The notes: generated from the letters alone by a model not told the origin. Shown: positions 1-6,867, counted from the stretch's first letter. The stretch is 9,801 nucleotides of DNA from an uncultured Emergencia sp. (GCA_902476665.1 CABSEO010000040.1:1-9801), one strand, 5' to 3'. Numbers and translations: made by a program.

Positions 1-1
1 T

Positions 2-1315
2 TCTCTTGTAGCTGTAAAATGCGGATATTCCTGGGCGGATATTGCGGCGGGAGCGTTTGACAGTATTAGGAGAACTGTTGAAGCGTTGCTGATTATTATG
101 TGTGTCGGCATGCTAATAGGCTCCTGGATTTGGTCAGGGACAATGCCGGCAATGGTATATTATGGGCTCGACATTATTTCGCCGGGTGCTTTTCTGGTGG
201 TAGGCGCAATTCTTACCGCGATCGTAGGTCTTGCTACAGGGTCTTCCTGGACGGCATCAGGGACGGTGGGCGTAGCGCTGATGGGGATCGCTATGGGCTT
301 GGGAATAAATCCGGCACTGGCCGCTGGTATGGTAATTTCCGGTGCATATACTGGCGATAAGCTTTCTCCCCTTTCTGACAGTACAAATGTTGCAGCAGCA
401 GGAGCGGAAACACCTCTTTACGATCATGTAAGCGCTATGATGACTACTACTGTTCCGTCTTTTCTTATTTCTCTGGTATTGTACGGAATTGTAGGAGCAA
501 TGGTTATTGATACTTCTGGCTATGATGCATCGCTAGCGTTGGACATTCAGAACGCTATTGCAGAAAACTTTTATCTTTCTCCATGGATAATGCTGCCGGT
601 TTTAGTGGTAATCTTTGGAGCAGTAAAAAGGATCCCGGCGATACCGTCTCTACTGCTTGCGGCAGCCTGCGGCTGTATAATTGCTATGACTGCACAGGGA
701 GCATCTTTTCCTGAGGTGTTTGGCGGTTTGCAGACCGGATACAGTATTGAAAGCGGTAATTCTGTTACAGACAGTCTGCTGAACAGAGGCGGCATTGATT
801 CCATGATGTGGACCATTTCACTGATCATGTTTGCACTGTTTTTCGGGGGCGTTCTGGAAAAGTGCGGATTTGTGGAAGTTCTTCTGGGAAGATTGGTAAA
901 AAGAGTAAAGACTGTGGGAGGTCTGGTGCTTTGCACAATTGTAACAGGTATTATCTGTGACGTAGTTTTAACAGATCAGTATTTGGCAATTCTGGTTCCG
1001 GGAAGAATGTACACGAAAGCTTTTGATGAAAGAGGGCTCAGTCGCAGTTTCTTATCCAGAACCACTGAGGATGGAGCAACATTATGGTCACCGATGATAC
1101 CATGGAATGGATGTGGGGCATATCAGTCAGCTACACTGGGTGTTTCTAACTGGGCATTTATGCCATATGCCTTCATGAATCTGATTAATCCGGTGCTGGC
1201 AATTGTGATTTCGTATATGGGAATTGGTATTAAGTACAAAGAATATGATGGAAGATCCAGAGCAGAGATTAAAAAACTGAAAGCTGAAAGAAGGGCAGAA
1301 AAAAATCATGGATAA
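2..1315 (+). CDS. nhaC: Na+/H+ antiporter, NhaC family (5' end cut off by window edge)
   Basis: Secondary antiporter of the cytoplasmic membrane that exchanges Na+ for H+, or a related member of the ion transporter superfamily. The frame is open from the left edge to the stop at 1315, giving 437 visible residues; comparison with usual family length (about 450-500) suggests some 40-50 N-terminal residues are missing, so the TTG at 86 is not the real start. The sequence is a series of hydrophobic helices. It has the family signature GDKLSPLSDSTN (about nt 353-388) preceded by ATGSSWTASGTVGVALMG, and in the second half the matching TEDGATLWSPMIPWNGCGAY (about nt 1062-1121), as expected for the inverted repeat of this fold. 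The C-terminus is a short Lys/Arg-rich tail. The stop overlaps the next start by 8 nt, so the two genes are probably co-translated. The family call is firm; the substrate (Na+/H+ versus an organic-acid exchange such as malate/lactate) cannot be read from sequence alone. Confidence 0.92.
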   Translation, partial: SLVAVKCGYSWADIAAGAFDSIRRTVEALLIIMCVGMLIGSWIWSGTMPAMVYYGLDIISPGAFLVVGAILTAIVGLATGSSWTASGTVGVALMGIAMGLGINPALAAGMVISGAYTGDKLSPLSDSTNVAAAGAETPLYDHVSAMMTTTVPSFLISLVLYGIVGAMVIDTSGYDASLALDIQNAIAENFYLSPWIMLPVLVVIFGAVKRIPAIPSLLLAAACGCIIAMTAQGASFPEVFGGLQTGYSIESGNSVTDSLLNRGGIDSMMWTISLIMFALFFGGVLEKCGFVEVLLGRLVKRVKTVGGLVLCTIVTGIICDVVLTDQYLAILVPGRMYTKAFDERGLSRSFLSRTTEDGATLWSPMIPWNGCGAYQSATLGVSNWAFMPYAFMNLINPVLAIVISYMGIGIKYKEYDGRSRAEIKKLKAERRAEKNHG

Positions 1316-1724
1316 AATTAAAGCATATGACGAAAGGGCAATGAAAAAGTCAACAAAAATGGCAGCTCTGCTCATGGGAGCAGGACTGATCATTTTCGGT
1401 TTCTGGTCTTCCGTCAGGTACTCGGCTGTCATTGGTGTAATTCTGATTCTGGCAGTGGTTTTTCAGAAAGAAACCTATATTTGCAGAGAAGGTATTGTCC
1501 TGGCATATGACTTTATTATCTATAAACATAAGATTGTCTGGAATTTTGATGAGATCTCCGATATACATATAGAAAATGCAGGGAATTCCACTTATGTGAT
1601 TCTTCATTTTCTGAGAGATGTGATGACCAGAAGACTGGTATTCTCTAAAGAAGAGGCAGACAGAGTCCTGGAGCTTGCCGAACGGGCAAACGCACATATC
1701 CATATCGAAGAGATGAAAAGCTGA
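1308..1724 (+). CDS. small membrane protein of unknown function linked to nhaC
   Basis: A 138-residue protein that I do not recognise by name. Residues about 18-34 and 38-54 form two hydrophobic segments, probably a helical hairpin in the membrane. They are followed by a soluble domain of about 80 residues rich in beta-type sequence (TYICREGIVLAYDFIIY, then YVILHFLRD) and ending in an amphipathic helix (SKEEADRVLELAERANAHI). This layout, two helices and then a beta-rich domain with a terminal helix, resembles bacterial PH-like membrane proteins, but that is a suggestion only. The ATG at 1308 lies inside the last codons of nhaC (ATGGATAA overlap); a GAAGGG stretch about 13 nt upstream could serve as ribosome binding site. 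It is the last gene before a terminator, so it is part of the antiporter transcript and may modulate or assemble with the antiporter. Confidence 0.8.
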   Translation: MDKIKAYDERAMKKSTKMAALLMGAGLIIFGFWSSVRYSAVIGVILILAVVFQKETYICREGIVLAYDFIIYKHKIVWNFDEISDIHIENAGNSTYVILHFLRDVMTRRLVFSKEEADRVLELAERANAHIHIEEMKS

Positions 1725-1751
1725 AAATAATTTGCTAATAAGATTAAACTG

Positions 1752-1783
1752 AAGGGACGCGGCTTTAGCTGACGTCCTTTTTT
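1752..1783 (+). terminator. intrinsic terminator after the nhaC unit
   Basis: The arms AAGGGACG and CGTCCTTT pair with one G-U. The inner CGGCT/AGCTG can extend the stem, and a run of six T follows (1778-1783). It lies 28 nt after the stop at 1724 and ends the nhaC transcript. Confidence 0.85.
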
Positions 1784-1817
1784 CACTGAAATCGCTTGGC
1801 CTGGCGGCGGATATGAG

Positions 1818-1846
1818 TTGTCTGTATCGCAGGAATGTGCTAAAAT
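1818..1846 (+). promoter_or_regulatory. sigma-A type promoter for rarA
   Basis: The -35 element is TTGTCT (1818-1823, 4/6), followed by a 17-bp spacer and an extended -10, TGC-TAAAAT (-10 hexamer 1841-1846, 5/6). The start would be near 1852, giving rarA an untranslated leader of about 165 nt that contains two inverted repeats. Confidence 0.6.
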
Positions 1847-1892
1847 ATATAACTGGCAGAGAAAACGATAGGACAAGAGCTGTGGGGAGTAA

Positions 1893-1916
1893 ATAAAAGC
1901 GATGATTCGCTTTTAT
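1893..1916 (+). repeat. perfect inverted repeat in the rarA leader (hairpin 1)
   Basis: The arms ATAAAAGCGA (1893-1902) and TCGCTTTTAT (1907-1916) are exact complements around a TGAT loop. The 3' arm ends in TTTT, so the RNA hairpin is terminator-like but has a weak U tract. As DNA it could instead be an operator. It lies downstream of the predicted rarA promoter, so it would be in the 5' leader. Confidence 0.6.
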
Positions 1917-1963
1917 GACCTGAAATAATTGAGAATACTGATATATCGTTTATATGCAATATA

Positions 1964-1994
1964 TGATTTTATTGCTTCTGAGGAAATAAAATCA
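1964..1994 (+). repeat. perfect inverted repeat just before rarA (hairpin 2)
   Basis: The arms TGATTTTATT (1964-1973) and AATAAAATCA (1985-1994) are exact complements around an 11-nt loop. The repeat ends 13 nt before the AGGAGA ribosome binding site of rarA (2008-2013). It is AT-rich, so it is more plausible as a protein-binding site than as a stable RNA hairpin. Confidence 0.5.
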
Positions 1995-2018
1995 GGCACT
2001 AGGTGACAGGAGATATTT

Positions 2019-3374
2019 ATGGAACAGCTTACTATCTTTGACAACAGAGAAGAAAATGTGCCATTAGCCAGCAGACTGCGTCCGGAAACACTGGATGAGT
2101 ATGTGGGACAGCAGCACCTTGTGGGAAAAGGAAAAATTCTTCGGCAGCTTATTGAAAAGGATCAGATCTCTTCTATGATTTTCTGGGGACCGCCTGGTGT
2201 GGGAAAGACCACGCTGGCAAGAATTATCGCCAAAAAGACCAGAGCCGATTTCCTGGAGTTCAGTGCTGTGACCAGCGGTATCAGGGAAATTAAATCGGTG
2301 ATGGAAAGCGCGGAGAAATCACGAAGAATGGGAATCCGCACCCTGCTGTTTGCAGACGAAATCCACAGATTTAACAAAGCTCAGCAGGATGCTTTTCTTC
2401 CTTATGTGGAAAAGGGCAGCATTATTTTAGTAGGGGCGACTACAGAAAATCCGTCTTTTGAGATTAATTCTGCGTTGCTTTCACGATGTAAAGTTTTCGT
2501 GATGAAGGCACTTGGACAGGAAGATCTGGAACAGCTTCTGCATCATGCTCTGACCAGCAGCAAAGGCTTCGGTAATATGGACATAGAGATTGAGGAAGAG
2601 GATATCAGTGTGATCGCCCGCTTTGCCAACGGAGACGCCAGAACAGCTCTCAATACGCTGGAAATGGCTGTGCTCAACGGAGCGATTGATGAAGAGGGAA
2701 CGGTGCACGTTACAGATGAAATTCTGTCGGAATGCATGAATCGCCGCTCTCTGCTCTATGATAAAAACGGCGAGGAGCATTACAATCTGATATCTGCACT
2801 TCACAAATCCATGAGAAACAGCGATCCTGATGCGGCAATCTACTGGCTCTGCAGAATGCTGGATGGAGGAGAGGACCCTTTATATATTGCAAGGAGACTG
2901 GTCCGATTTGCCAGTGAGGATGTAGGAATGGCAGACTCGCAGGCACTGCAGGTTGCGGTGGCAGCTTATCAGGCCTGTCACTTTCTCGGGATGCCGGAGT
3001 GTGATGTGCACCTGACCCATGCAGTAGTCTACCTTTCCATGGCAGCAAAGTCCAATGCACTGTATACGGCCTGTGAAACATGTAAAAAAGATGTAAAATC
3101 CATGCCGGCGGAACCTGTGCCTCTGCATCTGTGTAACGCACCTACTTCTCTGATGAAGGAACTGGACTATGGAAAAGGATACCAGTATGCGCATAACACG
3201 GCAGAAAAACTGACAGAAATGACCTGTCTGCCGGATGCACTGAAAGACAGAGTTTATTACCGGCCTACGTCTCAGGGACGTGAAAAACTGGTAAAGGATC
3301 GGCTGCAGCAGATAAAGAACTGGAAACAGACAAAGCGTGAAAAGAACAACAACCAAGATGATTCAGATGGATGA
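2019..3374 (+). CDS. rarA: replication-associated recombination protein A (AAA+ ATPase, RarA/MgsA)
   Basis: AAA+ ATPase of the RarA/MgsA/WRNIP1 family, a clamp-loader-like protein that acts at stalled replication forks with single-stranded DNA and SSB in the cytoplasm. The 451 residues are full length for the family. The N-terminus (SRLRPETLDEYVGQQHLVG, residues 18-36) is typical. Walker A is GPPGVGKT (57-64), Walker B LLFADEIH (109-116), sensor 1 GATTEN (139-144), and the arginine finger lies in SALLSRC (151-157). The remaining half matches the lid and the tetramerisation region, with CRMLDGGEDPLYIARRLVRFASEDVG (about 279-304). The tail is rich in Lys, Asn and Gln and is probably disordered. 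The start at 2019 has AGGAGA 5 nt upstream. A DUF1805 gene follows after 59 nt, without an intervening terminator. Confidence 0.96.
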   Translation: MEQLTIFDNREENVPLASRLRPETLDEYVGQQHLVGKGKILRQLIEKDQISSMIFWGPPGVGKTTLARIIAKKTRADFLEFSAVTSGIREIKSVMESAEKSRRMGIRTLLFADEIHRFNKAQQDAFLPYVEKGSIILVGATTENPSFEINSALLSRCKVFVMKALGQEDLEQLLHHALTSSKGFGNMDIEIEEEDISVIARFANGDARTALNTLEMAVLNGAIDEEGTVHVTDEILSECMNRRSLLYDKNGEEHYNLISALHKSMRNSDPDAAIYWLCRMLDGGEDPLYIARRLVRFASEDVGMADSQALQVAVAAYQACHFLGMPECDVHLTHAVVYLSMAAKSNALYTACETCKKDVKSMPAEPVPLHLCNAPTSLMKELDYGKGYQYAHNTAEKLTEMTCLPDALKDRVYYRPTSQGREKLVKDRLQQIKNWKQTKREKNNNQDDSDG

Positions 3375-3433
3375 CGGACGGTAATATGCCGAACGTATCA
3401 CCATAAAAATTTTAGAAAAGGAGATTTGAAGAA

Positions 3434-3736
3434 ATGATTCAAATAGAGATGTTAAATGTAAACGGTCAGCAGGTACAGGGAATCCGCATCAATGCTCCCG
3501 GTGGCGAGGGCCATCCGAACATGCTGTTTATACAGTGCAGAAAGGGATATGTGATGTGTGGCTATCTGAATATGGACACTGCAGAAGCAGTGGAAGATGC
3601 TGCAGCCGTGGTAGGTGGAAGCTGTTTTGAAGAAACTCTGGAAAATCCTGTAAAAGCGGTATCGAAGAAAGCTGCAGAGCTGGGTGTTGAAGTCGGTATG
3701 ACAGGTGCTCAGGCAGTGGAGAAACTAAATGCCTAA
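3434..3736 (+). CDS. DUF1805 (YunC-type) small protein
   Basis: A 100-residue soluble protein that matches the DUF1805 family, represented by Bacillus subtilis YunC; no biochemical role is established as far as I know. Shared features are an N-terminal beta strand with a conserved NGQQVQGIRI turn (residues 10-19), the central GYVMCGYLNMDTAE block (38-51), and a C-terminal PVKAVSKKAAELGVEVGMTGAQAVEKL (about 72-98), where YunC also ends in a GM-(S/T)-G-x-x-A-L/V helix. The cysteine in MCGY is shared with YunC. The start has AAAGGAGA about 10 nt upstream. It lies in the rarA transcript and is followed by the hairpin at 3802-3867. No tie between YunC proteins and replication is known to me, so the pairing with rarA may only be positional. 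Confidence 0.85.
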   Translation: MIQIEMLNVNGQQVQGIRINAPGGEGHPNMLFIQCRKGYVMCGYLNMDTAEAVEDAAAVVGGSCFEETLENPVKAVSKKAAELGVEVGMTGAQAVEKLNA

Positions 3737-3801
3737 AGCTTTGTCCGGTGCAGCAGAATAAGTCAGGAATGCACATCTGAGACGGGAAGCTAAGTATGAA
3801 T

Positions 3802-3867
3802 ACACCTCTTTTCGGCATACTATTCTTGAAAGAACTTTTAAGAATCAGGCGAAAAGGGGTGTTTTTT
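3802..3867 (+). terminator. long hairpin plus T tract after the rarA unit, covering the next ribosome binding site
   Basis: The outer arms ACACCTCTTTTCG (3802-3814) and CGAAAAGGGGTGT (3850-3862) pair over 13 bp with one G-U. Inside them a second stem, ATTCTTGAAA (3822-3831) with TTTTAAGAAT (3836-3845), closes on a GAAC loop with one G-U. Six T follow at 3862-3867, so the structure has all parts of an intrinsic terminator for rarA-yunC. The 3' arm contains AAAAGGGG, which is also the ribosome binding site of the ATG at 3868. Confidence 0.8.
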
Positions 3868-4032
3868 ATGACAGGAAGAGTACATCTCAGTAAAGAACTG
3901 GCTGATATGATGAAGACGCAGCGCAGGATAAAACAGGGCAGACAGCTTGATAAAAAGCAGGAGAAGATTGTCAGAGAGATGGAAAATGAGGGAAAAGGGG
4001 GTTTCAATTCCACAGAAAATGGTATAAAATAG
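3868..4032 (+). CDS. small charged hypothetical protein, 54 residues
   Basis: I do not recognise this protein. The frame is open from an ATG at 3796 (78 residues), but I chose the ATG at 3868 because it has AAAAGGGG 8-11 nt upstream, while the earlier ATG has only a weak GGGAAG and its extra 24 residues would be read out of the terminator hairpin. The chosen protein starts MTGRVHLSKELADMMKTQRR. It is rich in Lys, Arg, Glu and Gln, has no membrane segment and is probably mostly helical with a loose Gly/Asn tail. It begins directly after the T tract of the rarA-unit terminator and ends 42 nt before the sufC-like gene. Translation could depend on opening of the hairpin. It may be a genuine small gene or a chance frame; homologues in related genomes would decide. 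Confidence 0.5.
   Translation: MTGRVHLSKELADMMKTQRRIKQGRQLDKKQEKIVREMENEGKGGFNSTENGIK
4002..4030 (+). promoter_or_regulatory. possible weak promoter for the suf-like operon
   Basis: TAAAAT (4025-4030, inside TATAAAAT) is a good -10 element. The -35 position 17 bp upstream holds only TTTCAA (3/6). It would start transcription about 40 nt before the sufC-like ATG. The call rests mainly on the -10 and on the need for a promoter after the terminator at 3802-3867. Confidence 0.3.
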
Positions 4033-4074
4033 ACGAGTATGTAACAACAATCAATACTTTATTGGAGGATTCAA

Positions 4075-4797
4075 ATGCTTACATTAAAAAACGTCTGTTG
4101 GAAGCCTGAAGACGGGGACGCAGTACTGAAAGGCATTGACCTGAAAGTGAAGCGTGGCAAACTGACTGTAGTGACAGGGCCGAATGGAGGCGGAAAAACC
4201 TCTCTGGCCAAGGTTATCGCAGGACTTAATCCCGTTACAGAGGGCTCAATTCAGCTGGAAGACATAGATATTACAGAGAAAGATATAACTGAGCGGGCAA
4301 AATTGGGCGTCAGCTACGCATTTCAGCAGCCTGTCAGATTTAAGGGAATTACGGTTCGTTCACTTCTGGATCTGGCAGCCGGTGGGGACATCGGAGATGA
4401 AAATGTCTGTGAACTGATGGCCAAGGTGGGACTTTGTACCAAAGACTATATCGACAGGGAAATCAATGCACAGCTTTCCGGTGGAGAGATTAAGAGAATC
4501 GAGATTGCATCGGTTCTGGCACGTAAAAACAGCAAACTGCTTATCTTTGATGAACCTGAAGCCGGTATTGACCTGTGGAGTTTTACAGGTCTTATCGAAA
4601 CCTTTGAAAATCTGAAAAAAGATCAGGACAAGGCTCTGCTGGTGATTTCTCATCAGGAACGGCTGCTGGAAATTGCTGACGAGATTGCTGTTATTGTAGA
4701 CGGTAAGGTGCGTATTGCAGGTCCGGGCAAAGAAATCATGCCACAGCTTATGGTCGGTGAGAAATCCGCCACATGTCCTATCGGAAGGGAGTGGTAA
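4075..4797 (+). CDS. sufC: SufC-like Fe-S assembly ATPase (minimal SUF/SMS type)
   Basis: Cytoplasmic ABC-type ATPase that powers Fe-S cluster assembly on a SufB/D-type scaffold; it is not a transporter. The 240 residues contain Walker A GPNGGGKTS (35-43), a Q-loop in AFQQPVRF (82-89), the signature LSGGEIKRIEIA (134-145), Walker B KLLIFDEPEAGID (154-166) and the H-loop histidine in ISHQE (191-195). The DEPEAGID form, with Glu-Ala in place of the usual DEPTSGLD, and the FQQPV loop fit SufC-like proteins of archaea and Clostridia. The C-terminus carries a CPIGREW tail. TTGGAGG lies 7 nt upstream of the ATG. The gene is 2 nt from the sufB-like partner, and no sufS, sufU, sufD or sufE is nearby, so this is the two-gene form described as SmsCB. 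Confidence 0.9.
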   Translation: MLTLKNVCWKPEDGDAVLKGIDLKVKRGKLTVVTGPNGGGKTSLAKVIAGLNPVTEGSIQLEDIDITEKDITERAKLGVSYAFQQPVRFKGITVRSLLDLAAGGDIGDENVCELMAKVGLCTKDYIDREINAQLSGGEIKRIEIASVLARKNSKLLIFDEPEAGIDLWSFTGLIETFENLKKDQDKALLVISHQERLLEIADEIAVIVDGKVRIAGPGKEIMPQLMVGEKSATCPIGREW

Positions 4798-4799
4798 AA

Positions 4800-5729
4800 G
4801 TGGACAAGCTGACAGAAGAACTGCTGAAGGCAGTATCCGATTATACAGAAGGCGGCTATACAGGCGCCTATAATATCAGAGAAAATGGTGGCTGTGCAGG
4901 CAGACAGTCTACTGAAAATATTCAGATTGAGGGAAAGCCTGACGGAAGCGGGATCGACATCTACATAAAGCCGGGAACCAAGGGAGAAAAAGTTTTTATT
5001 CCGGCCTGTGTAACCCGCGGCAGTGTCAGCGATCTTGTCTACAATGATTTTCATGTAGGGGAAGGCGCTGATGTGACTATCGTGGCCGGATGCGGAGTGC
5101 ATACGGATGATGAGGGCGAAGCGGCTCATAACGGAATTCACAGCTTTTATCTGGAAAAAGGAGCAAAAGTTATTTATGAAGAAAAGCACCTGGGAACAGG
5201 AACCGGCTCCGGTCAGAAAAAAATCAGTCCGGTAACCCACGTGGAACTTGGTGAAGATGCAGTGCTGGAGATGAATACTGTCCAGCTTGGCGGTGTGGAT
5301 CATTCTGTGAGAACCACCACCGGCAGCCTGGGAGACAGAGCAAAACTTCTGATTCATGAAAGCCTGCTCACTGACGGTGACGAATATGTAATGACTGACT
5401 TTGATGTTGATATGAATGGTGAAGACAGTGCTATCGACTTGATTTCCAGATCTGTGGCAAAGGGAAATTCATATCAGGAGTATCATTCCAAAATCAAAGG
5501 CAATAACCGGTGTACAGGTCATTCTGAATGTGATGCTATTCTGGTCGGCAAAGGAAGAGTCAATGCAGCACCGGAGCTTTATGCGGGACATCTGGATGCA
5601 GAGCTGATTCACGAAGCTGCCATCGGCAAGGTTGCCGGAGAACAGATTCTTAAGCTGCGTACTCTGGGACTCACAGAGGAAGAGGCAGAACAGAAGATCA
5701 TAGAAGGATTTTTGAGAGCAGATGGCTAA
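4800..5729 (+). CDS. sufB: SufB/SufD-like Fe-S scaffold protein (minimal SUF/SMS type)
   Basis: Scaffold partner of the SufC-like ATPase for Fe-S cluster assembly. I chose the GTG at 4800 (309 residues) because AGGGAG at 4786-4791 sits 8 nt before it; an ATG at 4773 would add nine residues and overlap sufC by 25 nt with only a weak GGTGAG. At about 310 residues it is shorter than classical SufB (near 500) and lacks the long N-terminal part, as in SmsB-type proteins. The core is the repetitive beta-helix of the family. The C-terminal part aligns by eye with SufB: HSECDAILVG keeps the cysteine equivalent to the catalytic Cys of E. coli SufB (residue 244 here), and LIHEAAIGKV keeps the His-Glu pair (271-272). 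The tail GLTEEEAEQKIIEGF is the family's C-terminal helix. The stop overlaps the mutY start by 8 nt. Confidence 0.88.
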   Translation: MDKLTEELLKAVSDYTEGGYTGAYNIRENGGCAGRQSTENIQIEGKPDGSGIDIYIKPGTKGEKVFIPACVTRGSVSDLVYNDFHVGEGADVTIVAGCGVHTDDEGEAAHNGIHSFYLEKGAKVIYEEKHLGTGTGSGQKKISPVTHVELGEDAVLEMNTVQLGGVDHSVRTTTGSLGDRAKLLIHESLLTDGDEYVMTDFDVDMNGEDSAIDLISRSVAKGNSYQEYHSKIKGNNRCTGHSECDAILVGKGRVNAAPELYAGHLDAELIHEAAIGKVAGEQILKLRTLGLTEEEAEQKIIEGFLRADG

Positions 5730-6759
5730 AGCAATAGATTTTACATTTACACAGAAGCTGATGGACTGGTATCTGGAAAACGGACGTGATCTGCCCTGGA
5801 GAAAGGACAGAGAGCCATACCATGTCTGGGTTTCTGAAATCATGCTGCAGCAGACCAGGGTAGAAGCTGTGCGGGACTATTATCTGCGCTTTATGAAGGT
5901 CCTTCCCACTATCGAAGATCTGGCCGAGGCAGATGAAGAGACTCTGCTGAAACTGTGGCAGGGTCTCGGCTATTACAATCGAATCCGAAATATGCATAAA
6001 GCCGCCCGGACGATCACAGAAGAACTGGGCGGTGTTTTTCCGGATGAATATGAAGAAATCAGGAAACTGTCGGGAATCGGGGAGTATACTGCAGGTGCCA
6101 TTGCATCCATCTGCTTTGACCGGAGAGAGGCGGCGGTGGATGGCAATGTGCTGCGGGTCATGAGCAGACTTTTGAATGATGATTCTGATATCCTCGGCAG
6201 TTCTTTTAAAAAAAGAATTTCTGTGTTTCTGAAAGAACTGTACCCGGAAAAAAACTGCGGAGATTTTACACAGAGCCTTATTGAACTGGGTGCCCTTATC
6301 TGTGTCCCTTCTGGAGAGCCAAAGTGTGAATTGTGTCCTGCGGTTTTGTACTGCAGAGCAAGAGAAGAAGGAACTGCCGCATCTCTGCCTGTCAGACTGA
6401 CCAGGAAGCAGAAAAAGAAGGTAAAGATGACGGTCTTTATATTACAGTGCGAGGATAGAACTGCTGTCTGCAGGCGAGACAACAGAGGACTTTTGGCAGG
6501 TCTGTATCAGCTGCCTAATGTTGAAGAGGAATTGAGTGCGGGACAGGCAGTTGGCCCTTGGGGAAGCTGGGGGGTAAAACCTAAAGATCTTTTGAGAAAG
6601 ACTGAATACCGGCATATTTTCACCCATGTGGAATGGGATATGACAGGATACTATTTCAGTGTCAGCAGGATGCCGGACGATTTTCTCTGGGTGAGTGAAA
6701 AGGAACTGGAGAAGGATATTCCTGTGCCGACGGCTTTTGGATATTTTCTGCAAAAATAA
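5722..6759 (+). CDS. mutY: A/G-specific adenine glycosylase MutY
   Basis: Base-excision repair enzyme that removes adenine mispaired with 8-oxoguanine. The 345 residues are full length. RDLPWR (22-27) and MLQQTRVEAV (41-50), with the catalytic Glu48, open the glycosylase domain. The helix-hairpin-helix is LSGIGEYTAGAI (117-128), and VDGNVLRV carries the catalytic Asp140. The [4Fe-4S] ligands are Cys194, Cys202, Cys205 and Cys211 (C-X7-C-X2-C-X5-C). The C-terminal NUDIX-like 8-oxoG recognition domain begins near 235, with FTHVEW (300-305) at the site of the F-S-H recognition loop. The ATG overlaps the stop of the SufB-like gene (ATGGCTAA), so translation is probably coupled. The gene is the last of the operon and is closed by a strong terminator. 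Confidence 0.96.
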   Translation: MAKAIDFTFTQKLMDWYLENGRDLPWRKDREPYHVWVSEIMLQQTRVEAVRDYYLRFMKVLPTIEDLAEADEETLLKLWQGLGYYNRIRNMHKAARTITEELGGVFPDEYEEIRKLSGIGEYTAGAIASICFDRREAAVDGNVLRVMSRLLNDDSDILGSSFKKRISVFLKELYPEKNCGDFTQSLIELGALICVPSGEPKCELCPAVLYCRAREEGTAASLPVRLTRKQKKKVKMTVFILQCEDRTAVCRRDNRGLLAGLYQLPNVEEELSAGQAVGPWGSWGVKPKDLLRKTEYRHIFTHVEWDMTGYYFSVSRMPDDFLWVSEKELEKDIPVPTAFGYFLQK

Positions 6760-6810
6760 CCTCCTGTAACTGATTGTATCCTTATTTTATAGTTACAGGG
6801 GGCTTTTTTT
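6760..6810. terminator. terminator after mutY, possibly bidirectional
   Basis: The arms CCTCCTGTAACT (6760-6771) and AGTTACAGGGGG (6791-6802) pair over 12 bp with one U-G. They are followed by C and seven T on the plus strand (6804-6810). It begins directly at the mutY stop. Read on the minus strand, the stem is followed by TTATTTTTG, so it may also stop the converging flavoprotein transcript. Confidence 0.88.
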
Positions 6811-6867
6811 GCTCACAGCCCTATTTCTGTAATTTCAATTGTATTTCCCGATAAGTTCAGTGTGGAC

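Noticed and set aside
86..88. TTG at 86 as the start of the antiporter gene.
   Set aside because: The frame is open to the left edge and the upstream residues (GYSWADIAAGAFDSIRRTVEA) match the family, so the gene simply begins before the window.
2710..3356. Long overlapping minus-strand frames antisense to rarA (143 and 158 codons).
   Set aside because: They mirror the codon structure of rarA, which has a complete set of AAA+ motifs on the plus strand; composition rich in Cys, His and Ser is typical of shadow frames.
3796..3867. N-terminal extension of the 54-residue protein to an ATG at 3796 (78 residues in all).
   Set aside because: The added codons are the arms of the terminator hairpin, and the ATG has only a weak ribosome binding site; the ATG at 3868 has a better one.
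4653..5357. A 234-codon minus-strand frame antisense to the SufB-like gene.
   Set aside because: The plus-strand gene is clearly recognisable and has operon spacing on both sides; the antisense frame has no ribosome binding site or family similarity that I can see.
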